Source of the DNA: Byssovorax sp.
GTDB taxonomy: Bacteria > Myxococcota_A > Polyangia > Polyangiales > Polyangiaceae
Length of the DNA stretch: 64,000 nucleotides
Assembly (NCBI GenBank): GCA_025362495.1
Contig: JANYGI010000047.1
Location: 1-64,000 of the forward strand
Reading direction: 5' to 3'
In this document: in pieces, positions 43,784-52,849 of the stretch
Layout of the letters: every line of letters starts with the position of its first letter
Numbering within the stretch: position 1 is the stretch's first letter
Position numbers and translations under genes: made by a program
Notes under the pieces: generated by a model
The model's input: only the letters and a program-made list of their open reading frames with translations
Databases searched by the model: none
What the model was told of the DNA's origin: nothing

Positions 43784-44833
43784 TCAGTGCACGCAGGAGC
43801 CGAGTCCCTGTCCGGCGCCGCGCCCGTCATCGAACCACGCCGACCGCGTCAGCCCGGCCGGGCAGTCCGTGCCGTAGACATCGTTGCCGGCCGCGTCGGT
43901 GTCGCTCGCCACCCCGATCGCGTACCCCGCGCTCGCCGCGTTGAGCTCGCAGGTGCTCCCGTTCGGGCAAAAGCCGTTGGGGTCGAGGAACTCGCACCAG
44001 GTGAAAGAGCCCGTATCGGAGCTCATGTCGAAGTGGCTCCGCGCCCTCCACCCGGCGGGACACTGGCCGAGCGCGGGATCGTTCCCCATGCACAGCCCTC
44101 CTCCGGTAGCGGCGTTTGCGGGGGTGTTCTGCGTGTGGTGGAAGCCGCACGCCGTGCCGGCCGGGAGCGCGAATCGCGTGGAGACCGAGGTGTCGGTGAG
44201 GCCGCCGGCGCCGGCCGTGAGCGACTGGTGATAGAAGCCGAACGAGGCGTTGTTACCGCGGTCGCCGTCCGAGCTCACGGTCCAGCCCGCGGCGCTGGAG
44301 ATGTTGAAGTGCGACGAATCCGGCATCGAGAGCGTCGAGACGCCCGCCACGGCGCCACCGAGGTTGATGGTCGGATCCGCACACCAGTTCTGACCGAGGT
44401 TGATGAACGCTTTGACGCCGGCCGCCCCCGCGGCGACGCACGCGGGCAGCACGCCCGAGCCGCACGCCGGGAAGACCGCGGCGATCGGGCCGACGAGCGG
44501 GATCACATTGGCAAGCGTGAAGCCGCAGAGGTGGTTGATGTACGCGAGGCCGCCGGTGAGCCCCTGCGGCAAGCCGGTGACCGGCGTGGGGGGCGGAGGC
44601 GGAGGCGGGCTGCCGCTGCCCGTCGAAGAGCCGCCGCCGGTCGTCGTCACGTGACCTCCGGTGGGGGTGCCGCCGCTCGTATCACCGCCGGTCGGATCGG
44701 GGCAGTCGGCCCCGCAGCCGCGGATGGCCTCTTCCTGCGTTGCGAGGGCCTCTTCGCTCTCCTCCGTGTTGACGGCGCAAGCGGCGAAGGAGAACACGAG
44801 AGCGCTCATGGCGAACATGTGGAGACGGTTCAT
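43784..44833 (-). CDS. Hypothetical secreted lipoprotein
   Basis: A 349-aa protein. A lipoprotein-type signal ends F-A-A-C (Cys19); a GAGGA box nine bases upstream supports ATG 44833. An acidic stretch, a Gly/Thr-rich linker and a run of seven Pro (about 40-82) come next. A hydrophobic helical region follows (about 85-140, FTLANVIPLVGPIAAVFPACG). The rest is a Cys-rich beta domain with VSTLSMPDSSHFNISSAAGW, GTACGFHHTQN, GQCPAGWRARSHFDMSS and YGTDCPAGLTRS, where two segments look like imperfect repeats of a C-P-A-G unit. The family is not recognised. Surface-exposed and disulfide-stabilised is the best description. Confidence 0.65.
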   Translation of the reverse strand: MNRLHMFAMSALVFSFAACAVNTEESEEALATQEEAIRGCGADCPDPTGGDTSGGTPTGGHVTTTGGGSSTGSGSPPPPPPPTPVTGLPQGLTGGLAYINHLCGFTLANVIPLVGPIAAVFPACGSGVLPACVAAGAAGVKAFINLGQNWCADPTINLGGAVAGVSTLSMPDSSHFNISSAAGWTVSSDGDRGNNASFGFYHQSLTAGAGGLTDTSVSTRFALPAGTACGFHHTQNTPANAATGGGLCMGNDPALGQCPAGWRARSHFDMSSDTGSFTWCEFLDPNGFCPNGSTCELNAASAGYAIGVASDTDAAGNDVYGTDCPAGLTRSAWFDDGRGAGQGLGSCVH

Positions 44834-45196
44834 GGTAGTGATCCTCGTTGATGAAATGGCGAGCCGGGGCTCGCGACGGTGGTTGTCGCGCGGCGATTCG
44901 AGCCGCGTTGCAGGTTCCGAAAGTGCGCCGGGCGCCGGCGCGATTCGCTGGCTCCGTGGCGCCCTCCGCGCTGTCGAGGAGGAGTAGAGCGACGATCGTG
45001 CCAGCCGCTCTTCCGTGCTTTGCGCGCCAAACGCAGAGTGGCTGTCCCCGGGCTGTCGCGCTGTCGCGCTGTCGAGCGCGCGGGGCTGCCCCTCTCCTGT
45101 CGCACCACCGCGCGATCGATGGGAACGCCGGCGAGGCGCTGCGACGCCGGTGTCCCGCGCGGCGGCGGCGGGTTCGAGCGAGTACGATGGGCGCCG
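44834..45196. other. Divergent intergenic region, 363 bp
   Basis: Promoter region for the secreted lipoprotein (minus) and the FHA-sigma54 gene (plus). It holds a short tandem repetition of GCTGTCGC-type units around 45054-45075. No sigma54-type -24/-12 element (TGGCAC-N5-TTGC) or terminator was found. Extended frames across it are low-complexity. Confidence 0.4.
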
Positions 45197-46550
45197 ATGT
45201 CGAACGAACCCACAGTCCCCATCGCCCGCGACGAGGGCGCTCTCCGGGTGCGCACGCGCAAGATCCGGATCGAGGTCGTCGACGGGCCCGATCGCGGCAC
45301 CTCGGCCGAGCTGCCCGGCCCCGACGCGCGCGTGGGCACCGGGCGCGAGTGCGATCTGGTGCTGAAGGATCCGACCGTGAGCCGCCACCACCTGACGGTG
45401 CGGATCGAGGACGCCGCGATCCGGGTCGTCGACGCGGGGAGCCGCAACGGGACGCGCCTCGACAGCATCCAGGTGCGCGACGCCTACGCCCGGCCCGACT
45501 CGGCGATCGTGATCGGCGCGACGACGCTGCGCCTCGCGATGCTCGACGACGTGGTGGAGCTGCCCCTCTCGCAGCGCGCTCGCTTCGGCGCTCTGCTCGG
45601 CGGGAGCGTGGCGATGCGCCGGCTGTTCGCCCTCCTCGAGCGGATCGCGCCGACCGACGCGACGGTGCTGATCCACGGCGAGACCGGGACCGGGAAGGAG
45701 CTCGTCGCCGAGGGGATCCACGAGGAGAGCCGGCGCGCGGCCGGCCCGTTCGTGGTGTTCGACTGCTCCGCAGTGTCGGCGACGCTGATCGAGAGCGAGC
45801 TGTTCGGGCACGTGCGCGGCTCGTTCACCGGCGCGGTGGCCGATCGGCCCGGCGCCTTCGAAGCCGCCGACGGAGGCACGCTGTTTCTCGATGAAATCGG
45901 CGAGTTAACCCTGGATTTGCAGCCCAAATTGCTGCGCGCGCTGGAGCGACGCGAGGTGCGGCGCGTGGGCTCGAACGTGGCGCGGCGAGTCGACGTGCGC
46001 ATCGTCGCGGCGACCCATCGGCTGCTCGCGCGCGAGGTGGAGCGGGGGAAATTTCGCGAGGATCTCTACTACCGGCTCGCGGTGATCACCGCGCCGCTGC
46101 CGCCGCTGCGCGAGCACCTGGAGGACATCCCGATGCTGGTGCGCCACTTCGAGGCCGAGCTCTCGGCGCGCTCCGGATCGCCGCCGCCGCTGCTCGACAC
46201 CGCCGTCGCGGCGCTCGCGGCGCGGTCGTGGCCAGGCAACGTGCGCGAGCTGCGCAACGCGGTGTCGCGCGCGCTCTCGCTCGGCGGCGGCGTCGCGCAC
46301 CCGGCGCGAGAGGACGACGTGGCGGCGATGGCCGAGCCGGCGGCGGCGGCGATCGATCTTTCGGAGCCGCTCCTCGTCGGCCGCGAGCGCGTCGCCGACG
46401 CTCACGAGCGGGCCTACATCACGGCGGCGCTGGCGCAGACGGGCGGCAACGTGAGCAAGGCGGCCGATCTCGCGCGGGTGCAAGCTCATCCAGCGGGCGA
46501 TGAAGCGCCTCGGGCTGCGCGGCGACGGCGGCGACGGCGAAGAAGCGTGA
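45197..46550 (+). CDS. FHA-domain sigma54-dependent activator, frameshifted in its HTH
   Basis: About 450 aa if repaired. An FHA domain (about 25-110) has G-T-G-R-E-C-D, S-R-H-H and S-R-N-G-T. The AAA+ sigma54-interaction domain follows: Walker A GETGTGKE, G-S-F-T-G-A (loop 1, Ser for the usual Ala), Walker B GTLFLDEIGEL, then SWPGNVRELRNAV. The Fis-type HTH starts AYITAALAQTGGNVSKAADLARV and breaks off at about 46481. In the plus-one frame it resumes as K-L-I-Q-R-A-M-K-R-L-G-L-R and stops at 46548-46550. As read, the frame instead runs on to 46828 with Arg-rich nonsense, so DNA binding would be lost. FHA domains bind phosphothreonine, so a partner kinase such as the neighbour is likely. Confidence 0.82.
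46478..46485 (+). other. Frameshift in the sigma54 activator HTH
   Basis: The frame ends in A-R-V at the GTG 46478-46480. The sequence then needs one base skipped (C46481) for A-A-G-C-T-C to read K-L-I-Q-R-A-M-K-R-L. Relative to the usual Fis HTH of this family about two residues are also missing, so a 5-base deletion is the simplest explanation. Confidence 0.7.
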
Positions 46551-48814
46551 GGGCGAGCGCCGCGGCGATGGGCGCGGCCGGGGTCGAGGTCGCAGGCGCC
46601 GTCGAGCACGCGCAGCCGCGTGGCCCGCGCGACGCGGGCGGCGGCGCGATCGGCGGGGCCCAGGCCACCGGCAGCGGCACGTCGTCGCCGGAGACGATGA
46701 AGCCCGCCCAGAAGCGCGGGTGGGCGCGGTTCGAAGTGCGCCGGTTGGCGCGCCCTTCGACGAGCATGGCGAGGGCGACCTTGCGCATCGCCGCGCTCGG
46801 CGCGGATCCGGCGCGCAGCTCGCTGTAGAAGCTCTCCATGAGATCGCGCGTCGCGCTGTCGGGGACGCGCCACAGACTCATCACGAGCGTCTCCGCGCCG
46901 GCGAGAGTGAACGCCCGACGGAGGCCGTAGACGCCCTCGCCCGGGCTCGCGTCGCCGAGCCCGGTCCCGCACGCCGAGAGCACCACGAGCTTGGTCCCCT
47001 CGAGATCCAGCGACGAAGCCTCGAGCGCAGTGAGCACGCCGTCGTCGCTGCCAGCGGCGTGAGGTCGGTTGGCGCCGGCGAGCGCGAGGCCCGCGCGCAG
47101 CATGGGCGTCTTCGTTGGATCAACGAGGCTCTGGCTGCTCTCGAAGTTGCGCAAATCGAGCGAGACCGAGGCGTCCGTGGCGAAGAACCCGTGCGTCGCG
47201 AGGTGGAGCACGGCGGGTCCATGGAGCGCTTTCAGCGCCGTCTCGGAGGCGCGATCGCCGAGCAAGAGCTCCGGCGAGCGGAACATCGCGGCGATGTCCT
47301 TCGCTTCCACGACCGTGCCCGGCAGCTCGGGAAAGGGGACGCCCGGGAGGCCGGCCGCGCGTGCGCCGCGATCCACCGAGGCGGCCGGCGCCGCGTCGAA
47401 CGCGGGATCACCGACGATGACCGGCGCTCCGCGCGACGCGGGGGGCGCGCGTCCGATGCGCCACGTCGCGGCCGCTGCTGAGGTAGCGAAAGGACCAGTC
47501 CTCGACGAGGTAACGACCACGCTCGTCCACGAGCGCCGCGAACGGTACCAGGGCGAGCGCGCCGTCGGGGCTGAGGAGCAAGCGGCGCACATCGCCCACG
47601 AGCGAGCGGATCCGCGCCATCGTGAGCTTGTCGAGCTCACGAGCGGCCGCCGCGGGCGCGATCTTCTCGTCCGCGAGCGCGGCGCGAAATTTCGCCGCCG
47701 CGGCGTCGATGACCGCGGCGTCACCCCGATCGATCCCGACGATCTCTCCGCTTCGCGCCAGCACGTAGGCGGCATACCGGGGCGGCCCGTAACCGTCCGA
47801 GAGAGGGGCGTCAGCCGGCGAATCGAGAAAGAGAAGAGCTGGATCGAGCGGTCGGTACGCGATGAGCTCGACCAGGGCTTCGCCCTCCGCCAGGGCGCTG
47901 CGGACCGCGTCGACGGAGGGCGGAGCCCGCTTCGGCCCCGTCACGATCGAGCTCCGCCGCGGCGCGATCGCGGCGGTCATTCTCCTGGACTCGTCGGTGA
48001 TCGCCGTCGAGCGTCGCGTACCCCGGGGAGCCCGTCGCCGCGTCGTCGGGGGCGCGAGCCGCGCGCCCGCCTCCGCCTGCGGGGCGCTCGCACGCTGCGG
48101 CTCGACGGCGGCGCTCGCGCGCGCCGCAGCGATCAGATCGGCCTGCGTCTCGACGATGCGACCTTTGCGTCGGAGAATCGCCTCGAACGCTACAGGCTCG
48201 CGCGATCGCGAAAAATGCTCGGTGAGGGCGAAATCGGCGTCCGCCTCGCCCGGCCTGAGCCGCGCGATGCGCGTCGCGAGCACGCGCTCGACGATCGGCG
48301 CTGCGGCGTCGAAGCCACCTTGCTCCGCGATCGACGCGCCGAGCACCTCGAGCAAATCGAGGCGCCTCGTATCCCCGGGCTGGAGGCTGGCCTCGACGAC
48401 GATCGGGACGCGTCGCGCCACCCTGGCGACGCAAGCGGGATCGATGGTGGTGCTCCGCTTCAGCAGCGCCAGGATCCGCGCACCGACGGCAGGATCGTCC
48501 TCGTCCGCGCCGTTCGAGAGCCGGTCGATCTCCGCGGAGTCTGCGTTCATGGTTGCGCAGTCGCGCACCAGATCCCGGATGGTGGCGTCGGCCGCGTCGA
48601 GCGCCTTGTCCTCGGCGATTCCCGCCGGCCCCAGCGCGCCGAGGTGCGCGCGCAGGATCGCTTCACCGATCGCGAAGGCCTTCGCCGGAGCGTCGTACGC
48701 GTTCAGTCGGGCCTGCTCCAGGCGCTTCACCTCGCTCGCGTAGCCCGCCGGCGGAGCGGCGCGCGCCGACCCCAGCGCGGCGGTCATCAGCACGAGCGAG
48801 ACCCCCACCTCCAC
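46486..48814 (-). pseudogene. TPR-CHAT protein with MYXO-CTERM-type tail, frameshifted
   Basis: The N-terminal part (GTG 48814 downward) has a signal peptide, a degenerate helical-repeat region and the FEAILRRKGRIVETQADLIAA helix typical of TPR-CHAT proteins, then a CHAT start: ALAEGEALVELIAYRP, LLLSPDGALALVPFAALVD. It breaks after S-S-G-R-D near 47465. The C-terminal part continues in another frame: VIVGDPAFD, LHLATHGFF with the presumed catalytic His, LVVLSACGTGLG with the presumed Cys, YGLRRAFTLAGAETLVMSLW, RFWAGFIVSGD. It ends G-C-A-C-S ... A-A-A-L-A-L-T-L-L-R-R-R-R-R-R, a MYXO-CTERM-like sorting signal. CHAT is a caspase-like protease fold. Its last codons overlap the 3' end of the sigma54 gene. 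Confidence 0.8.
47450..47475 (-). other. Frameshift within the CHAT domain
   Basis: On the minus strand the N-terminal frame reads R-Y-L-S-S-G-R-D-V and then loses homology. The other frame picks up W-R-I-G-R-A-P-P-A-S-R-G-A-P-V-I-V-G-D, the expected CHAT continuation. One base too many (or two too few) lies in the G-A-C-G-T-G-G-C-G stretch. Confidence 0.75.
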
Positions 48815-49082
48815 GTTGTCGTGCTCATTTCACGCGTCATTCCTGCCCGCGAGTCGCTCCGAGAGCGCGGCTCCGGCGGGTCGCGATACGATACCGCGTC
48901 GCATGCCCGAGCTGCCTCTCAGCGTCGCGCCCGCCACGCGGACCGACGAGCACGCCGCGCGCCTCGGCCCTTACCGGCTGATCCAGCGCCTCGGCAGCGG
49001 CGCGTTCGCTCCGGTGTGGCTCGCCGAAGAGGTGCACGACGGGCGCGCGCTGCGCGAGGTCGCGATCAAGCTGTTCACGATG

Positions 49083-49087
49083 CCCCC
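49083..49087 (+). other. Frameshift at a C homopolymer in the kinase domain
   Basis: Five C follow the A-T-G of L-F-T-M. With six C the text would read M-P-P-D-I-V-P-A-S-L-E-A-E-R and join both kinase halves. A one-base loss in a homopolymer is a classic sequencing error but also a common real mutation. Confidence 0.75.
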
Positions 49088-49694
49088 GACATCGTCCCGG
49101 CGTCGCTCGAAGCGGAGCGGTGGCGCACGGCGATCGTCGACGAGGCCCGCGCGCTCTACCGCGTCGAGCACCCCAACGTGGTCCGCTGCTACGCGCTCCA
49201 GCGCGACGACGCGCGCGGCGTCGCCGGTCTCGTGATGGAGCTGGCGCGCGGCGAGAGCCTCCAGCACCGGCTGGAGAGCGGGGGCCGCCGGCCGGTGCGC
49301 GAGGTCATCGACGCGGGGATCGACCTGGCGTGGGCGCTCGCCGCCGTCCACGCCGCGGGGCTCGTCCACCGGGACGTGAAGCCCGCGAACATGGTGCGCG
49401 GCCCCGCGGGGCACAAGCTCGTCGACTTCGGGATCGTGATCCCGTTCGCCCAGACGATGAGCCGTCCGCCCGCCGACTCCAGGCTCCCGAGCCAAGCGCG
49501 GCTCGAGCGGACGGCGTCGCCGAACAGCGCCACGGTCGAGGATTCATCGCCGTCGTTCGCGGGGCCGCTGCCGCTCGCCGGAACGCCGGGCTACATCGCG
49601 CCCGAGTGCCTCGTGCCCGGCGGTCCATCGGGATCGCCGTCGGCCGATCTCTACGCGCTCGGGGTCACGCTCTTCAAGCTCGCCACCGGGGTGC

Positions 49695-49735
49695 GCCCCG
49701 ATGAGCACCAGCACGACTCGCGATCTCCTCGAGGC
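49695..49735 (+). other. Frameshift between kinase C-lobe and ATPase part
   Basis: The kinase frame reads L-A-T-G-V-R-P-D-E and then becomes Arg/Pro-rich. The original frame takes over as R-D-L-L-E-A-A-R-R-Q-L-D-D-G-L. This second shift restores the frame of ATG 48903, so the two indels compensate each other. ATG 49701 could alternatively start a separate protein. Confidence 0.6.
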
Positions 49736-51902
49736 GGCGCGAAGGCAGCTCGACGATGGCCTCCGCGCGGCGCGCGATCTGCTCGCCGCCCCCGCGCACG
49801 GGCTCCGGGCCGACGCGCCGACCTGCGTCGAGCGCGTGGCGCCGACAGCGACGGGCGAAGGCGTGGCGCTGACGCTCGACGGCCGCGCGATCTCGCTCGA
49901 TCCCTGGCTACCGACGATCGACGGCCAAGCGCGCTTGCCCGAGGCGCCGCGCGGGCCGGGGCAACCGTGGCGAGCGACCGATCTCGCGTCAGGCGATCGC
50001 CGCGACGCCCCGCAGCTCGACGCGGCCGTGCGCCGTCTCCTCGATGACGAACCCGCGACCACGCGCGCTGCGGTCTCGAAGCGCGCGCCGCTCCTCGGCC
50101 GCGACGCCGAGCAGGGCGTGCTCGCTCGCCTCGCCGCCGAGGCCACGTCCGGGCACGTCGCCTTCGCGCTGCTCACGGGCCCGCTCGGCATCGGCAGGAC
50201 GCGGCTGCTCGACGCTGCGCTCGCCCGCGCCGGCGCCGTGCGCGCGCTCCGGCTCACCTGCTCACCCGAGCGAAAGAGCCCGCTCCGCCCGCTGATCCGC
50301 GCGCTCGAAGCGCTCCCGTCGATCGACGCCGAGGCCCTCCGGCAGGTCACGGACGCGGTCGAGCGCGCCCTCGCGCCGGGCGCGCTCAGCGCCTCCGAGG
50401 CCGCGGGAGACGCGCTCGAAGGCATCGAGGACGCGCTGCTCTGGGCGAGCGCCGACGCCCCGCTGGCGCTCGTCGCCGACGACGTGCAGTGGGGCGATCC
50501 GCACACCCTCGCGCTGCTGCGCCTCCTCGTCGAGCGCGCCACCGCGGGCGCCGCGGGGCACCTCCTCGTGCTCGTCGCCGCCCAGGATCAACCGAGCCCG
50601 ACCGCGGCGCTCCGCAAGCTTCGCAGCGCCGCGGCCGGATCGATCCGCGCGCGGGTCAAGCACCTCGCCCTCGAGCCGCTCGGATCCGACGACGTTCGCC
50701 GCCTCGCGCGCGCCGTCGCGCCGATCTCGCCTGCGGTCGAAGACGCCGTCCTCCGCGGCGCGGGCGGGGTCCCCTCCCTCGTGCTTCACGCCCTCGCCGC
50801 GTGGCGCGAGGCGGGCGCCATCGCGTGGCGACACGGCGTCCTCGAGCCCACGGGCGGGTGCGCGCTCGTCGACGTGCCCGGCGTCACCGAGCTGCTCGAA
50901 GCGCGGATCAACGCGTACTTCGAGCCGGCGAGCGGCGCGGGCAAGGCCGCGCTCCGCGCGCTCGCGGCCGTCGCGCTCCACGGTGGCGGCCTGCGCGCCG
51001 ACGTGCTCCTGCCGCTCGGCGGCGGCGAAGAGGCCACCTGCGAGGCCGTCGAAGCGCTCGTGCACGCCGGCATTCTCACGGCCTCGGGCGACGGTCCCGA
51101 GTACGGCTTCGCGCAGGAAATGGTGCGGCAAGCCGCGCAGAGCCTCGTCCGTCGCCGACCGTGGCTCGGCCGCCTCCACCGCGCGCTCCTCGACGCCGTC
51201 GCCGAGGGCGCGAGCGCCGCGCGCGACGCCGCCTTCCTCGCCGAGGGCTACGAGAAGCTCGGCGCCGCCGAACCCGCGCGCCGCTTCCGCCGCCTCGCCA
51301 TGAGCGCCGCGTCCGACGCCGGCCTGTTCCACGAGGCCGCCGAGCACGGCGATCGCCTCGTCGCGCTCACAGACGACGCCGATCAGGCGGCGCTGGCCCT
51401 CGAGATCGTCGCGGCGCTCGTGAAGGGCCGGCGCTTCGAAGCGGCCCTTCGGCGCCTCGACCTCATCACTGCCCGGGCGGGCAGCGTCACCGACGTGCGC
51501 CGCCGTATTCTTGCGTTGCTCATCGTCAACGGCCTGGTTGAGCCAAGCGATGGCCTCCCGGATCCGCGCTTCGACGACCTCACTCTGCTCGCCGACGTCG
51601 ATCGCCTCGGGGACGCGGCGCTGGCCTGCGAGGCGCGCCTCGCCCTGGCCGGCTTCGCCGCAATGGGGCCGGCCCGGACGCTCCTCGACGACGCTGTGGC
51701 GCGCGCCGAGGCCGCCGGCCCCGCGCTCGAGCTCACCGCGCGCGTGCGCCGCTTCGACCTCAGCTACGGCACGAGCCACTGCGATCTCGCCCTCGCCGAG
51801 CGCGATCTCACCCGCGCCCTCGCCCTCGCCCCGCGGGTCGCGCCGCTCTGGCAACAGATCCACCTCGAGGGGTCGCTCATCGTCGTCGAGGCCGAGCTGG
51901 GT

Positions 51903-51916
51903 CGCCTCGCCTCGCC
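51903..51916 (+). repeat. 5-bp tandem duplication causing a frameshift
   Basis: The text is CGCCT CGCCT CGCC. Removing one CGCCT unit gives G-R-L-A-D-A-I-A-R-G-R-R-L-V-D-L, a continuous TPR helix. With it, the upstream frame becomes Arg/Ser/Pro-rich nonsense to a stop at 52226. This is the pattern of replication slippage. Confidence 0.8.
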
Positions 51917-52523
51917 GACGCGATCGCGCGCGGGCGCAGGCTCGTCGATCTCACCGAGGCGCGCGGGATGCGCGGGTATTTACGCCTCTACCTCCTCAAC
52001 CTTTCGGCGCATCTCCTCCGCGCGGGCGAGTACGCCGAGGCCGCCGACATCGCGGCGCGGACGTACCGCCTCGCGGCTGACGCCGGCGATCCGGTCCTCC
52101 AGGCGTCGTCGCTCTCGATCCGCGCCGCTGCCCTCCGTCACACCGGGCCGCTCGACGAGGCGCTCCGCTGCGCGAACGAGGCCGCCGAGCTCCAGAGCGC
52201 CCGCAGCGATCGCCTCCTCGCGTTGACGTTGCTCCGTCGCGCCGAGGTGTTCGAGGCGATGCGCCGCCCCGACGACGCGCGCCGCGACGCCGCGAACGCG
52301 CGCGACATCGCGGCGCGCCATGGCGACGAGAACCTCGTCTTCGGCGCCCGGATCTGGGAGCTACTCCACGCGGCGCGGAGCGGCGCGACCGACCGCGTCG
52401 CGCTCCAGCACGCGCTCGACGACGCCGCGAGCTCGGGCGTCCTCTTGCGCGGCTTCTCGCGCCGCATGATCGAGCAGGCCACGGCCCTCCTCGCCTCCCT
52501 CGCGTGCTGAGCCGGCGACGCGC

Positions 52524-52745
52524 TCAATCGTGGACAATTGGCCCGCGATCCGGCTCGCACTTCCCGCTGTCGAAGACGCACCCCTTCGGGCACGTCGGCG
52601 GCGTGGTGCTGGTATCCGGCGGCACGTTGCAGATCGAGGGAGCGATCGCCTTCACCGCCGCGCCCGGCGGGGTGGCCGCGGGCTCGCAACCGAACAGCGC
52701 GCCGCAGGCGAAGGTCAGGACCGCGAAAATCGAGGATCGAAGCAT
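52524..52745 (-). CDS. Small Cys-rich lipoprotein
   Basis: A 73-aa protein. ATG 52745 has a GGAG box eight bases upstream. The signal ends L-F-G-C (Cys20), followed by E-P. The mature part has a Pro/Thr-rich segment and four Cys (C-N-V-P-P, C-P-K-G-C, C-E-P), probably two disulfides. The frame is open much further upstream but only because the DTW gene overlaps it in another frame; the clean signal peptide and ribosome binding site mark the true gene. Function unknown; a small surface lipoprotein. Confidence 0.75.
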   Translation of the reverse strand: MLRSSIFAVLTFACGALFGCEPAATPPGAAVKAIAPSICNVPPDTSTTPPTCPKGCVFDSGKCEPDRGPIVHD

Positions 52746-52849
52746 TGGCAATCTCCAGCGAGGCGTCGAATGACGAGGCCGCATTGTCGCGAAGACGCCT
52801 CCGTTTGCAACGCCTGATCTCCGCGCCTGCGAGCACCCGGGGAATCGAC

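Larger units (their letters stand above)
48903..52510 (+). pseudogene. Giant Ser/Thr kinase - ATPase - TPR protein, broken by three frameshifts
   Basis: The pieces add up to one protein of about 1200 aa. Frame 1 from ATG 48903 holds the kinase start: L-I-Q-R-L-G-S-G-A-F-A-P-V-W and VAIKLF. From about 49083 another frame continues: HPNVVRCYAL, LVHRDVKPANMV, LVDFGIVIP, GTPGYIAPECL, DLYALGVTLFKLATG. From about 49701 the first frame returns with an AAA/STAND-type ATPase: PLLGRDAEQGVLARL, Walker A-like LLTGPLGIGRTRLLD (Arg for Lys), LALVADDVQWGD as Walker B, and a long helical TPR-like region. From about 51903 a third frame gives ARGRRLVDLTEARGMRGYLRLYLLNL and the last TPRs to 52510. Such proteins transduce signals by phosphorylation; the FHA neighbour is a logical partner. 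Confidence 0.78.

Noticed and set aside
47069-50047. A 992-codon plus-strand frame opposite the CHAT gene and running into the kinase
   Set aside because: Only its last part, after about 49080, is real kinase sequence in a shifted frame. The rest is the antisense of the CHAT gene.
49083-51916. Programmed ribosomal frameshifting in the kinase gene
   Set aside because: No slippery heptamer or downstream structure was seen, the shifts go in different directions, and one is a plain 5-bp duplication. Mutation or assembly error is simpler.
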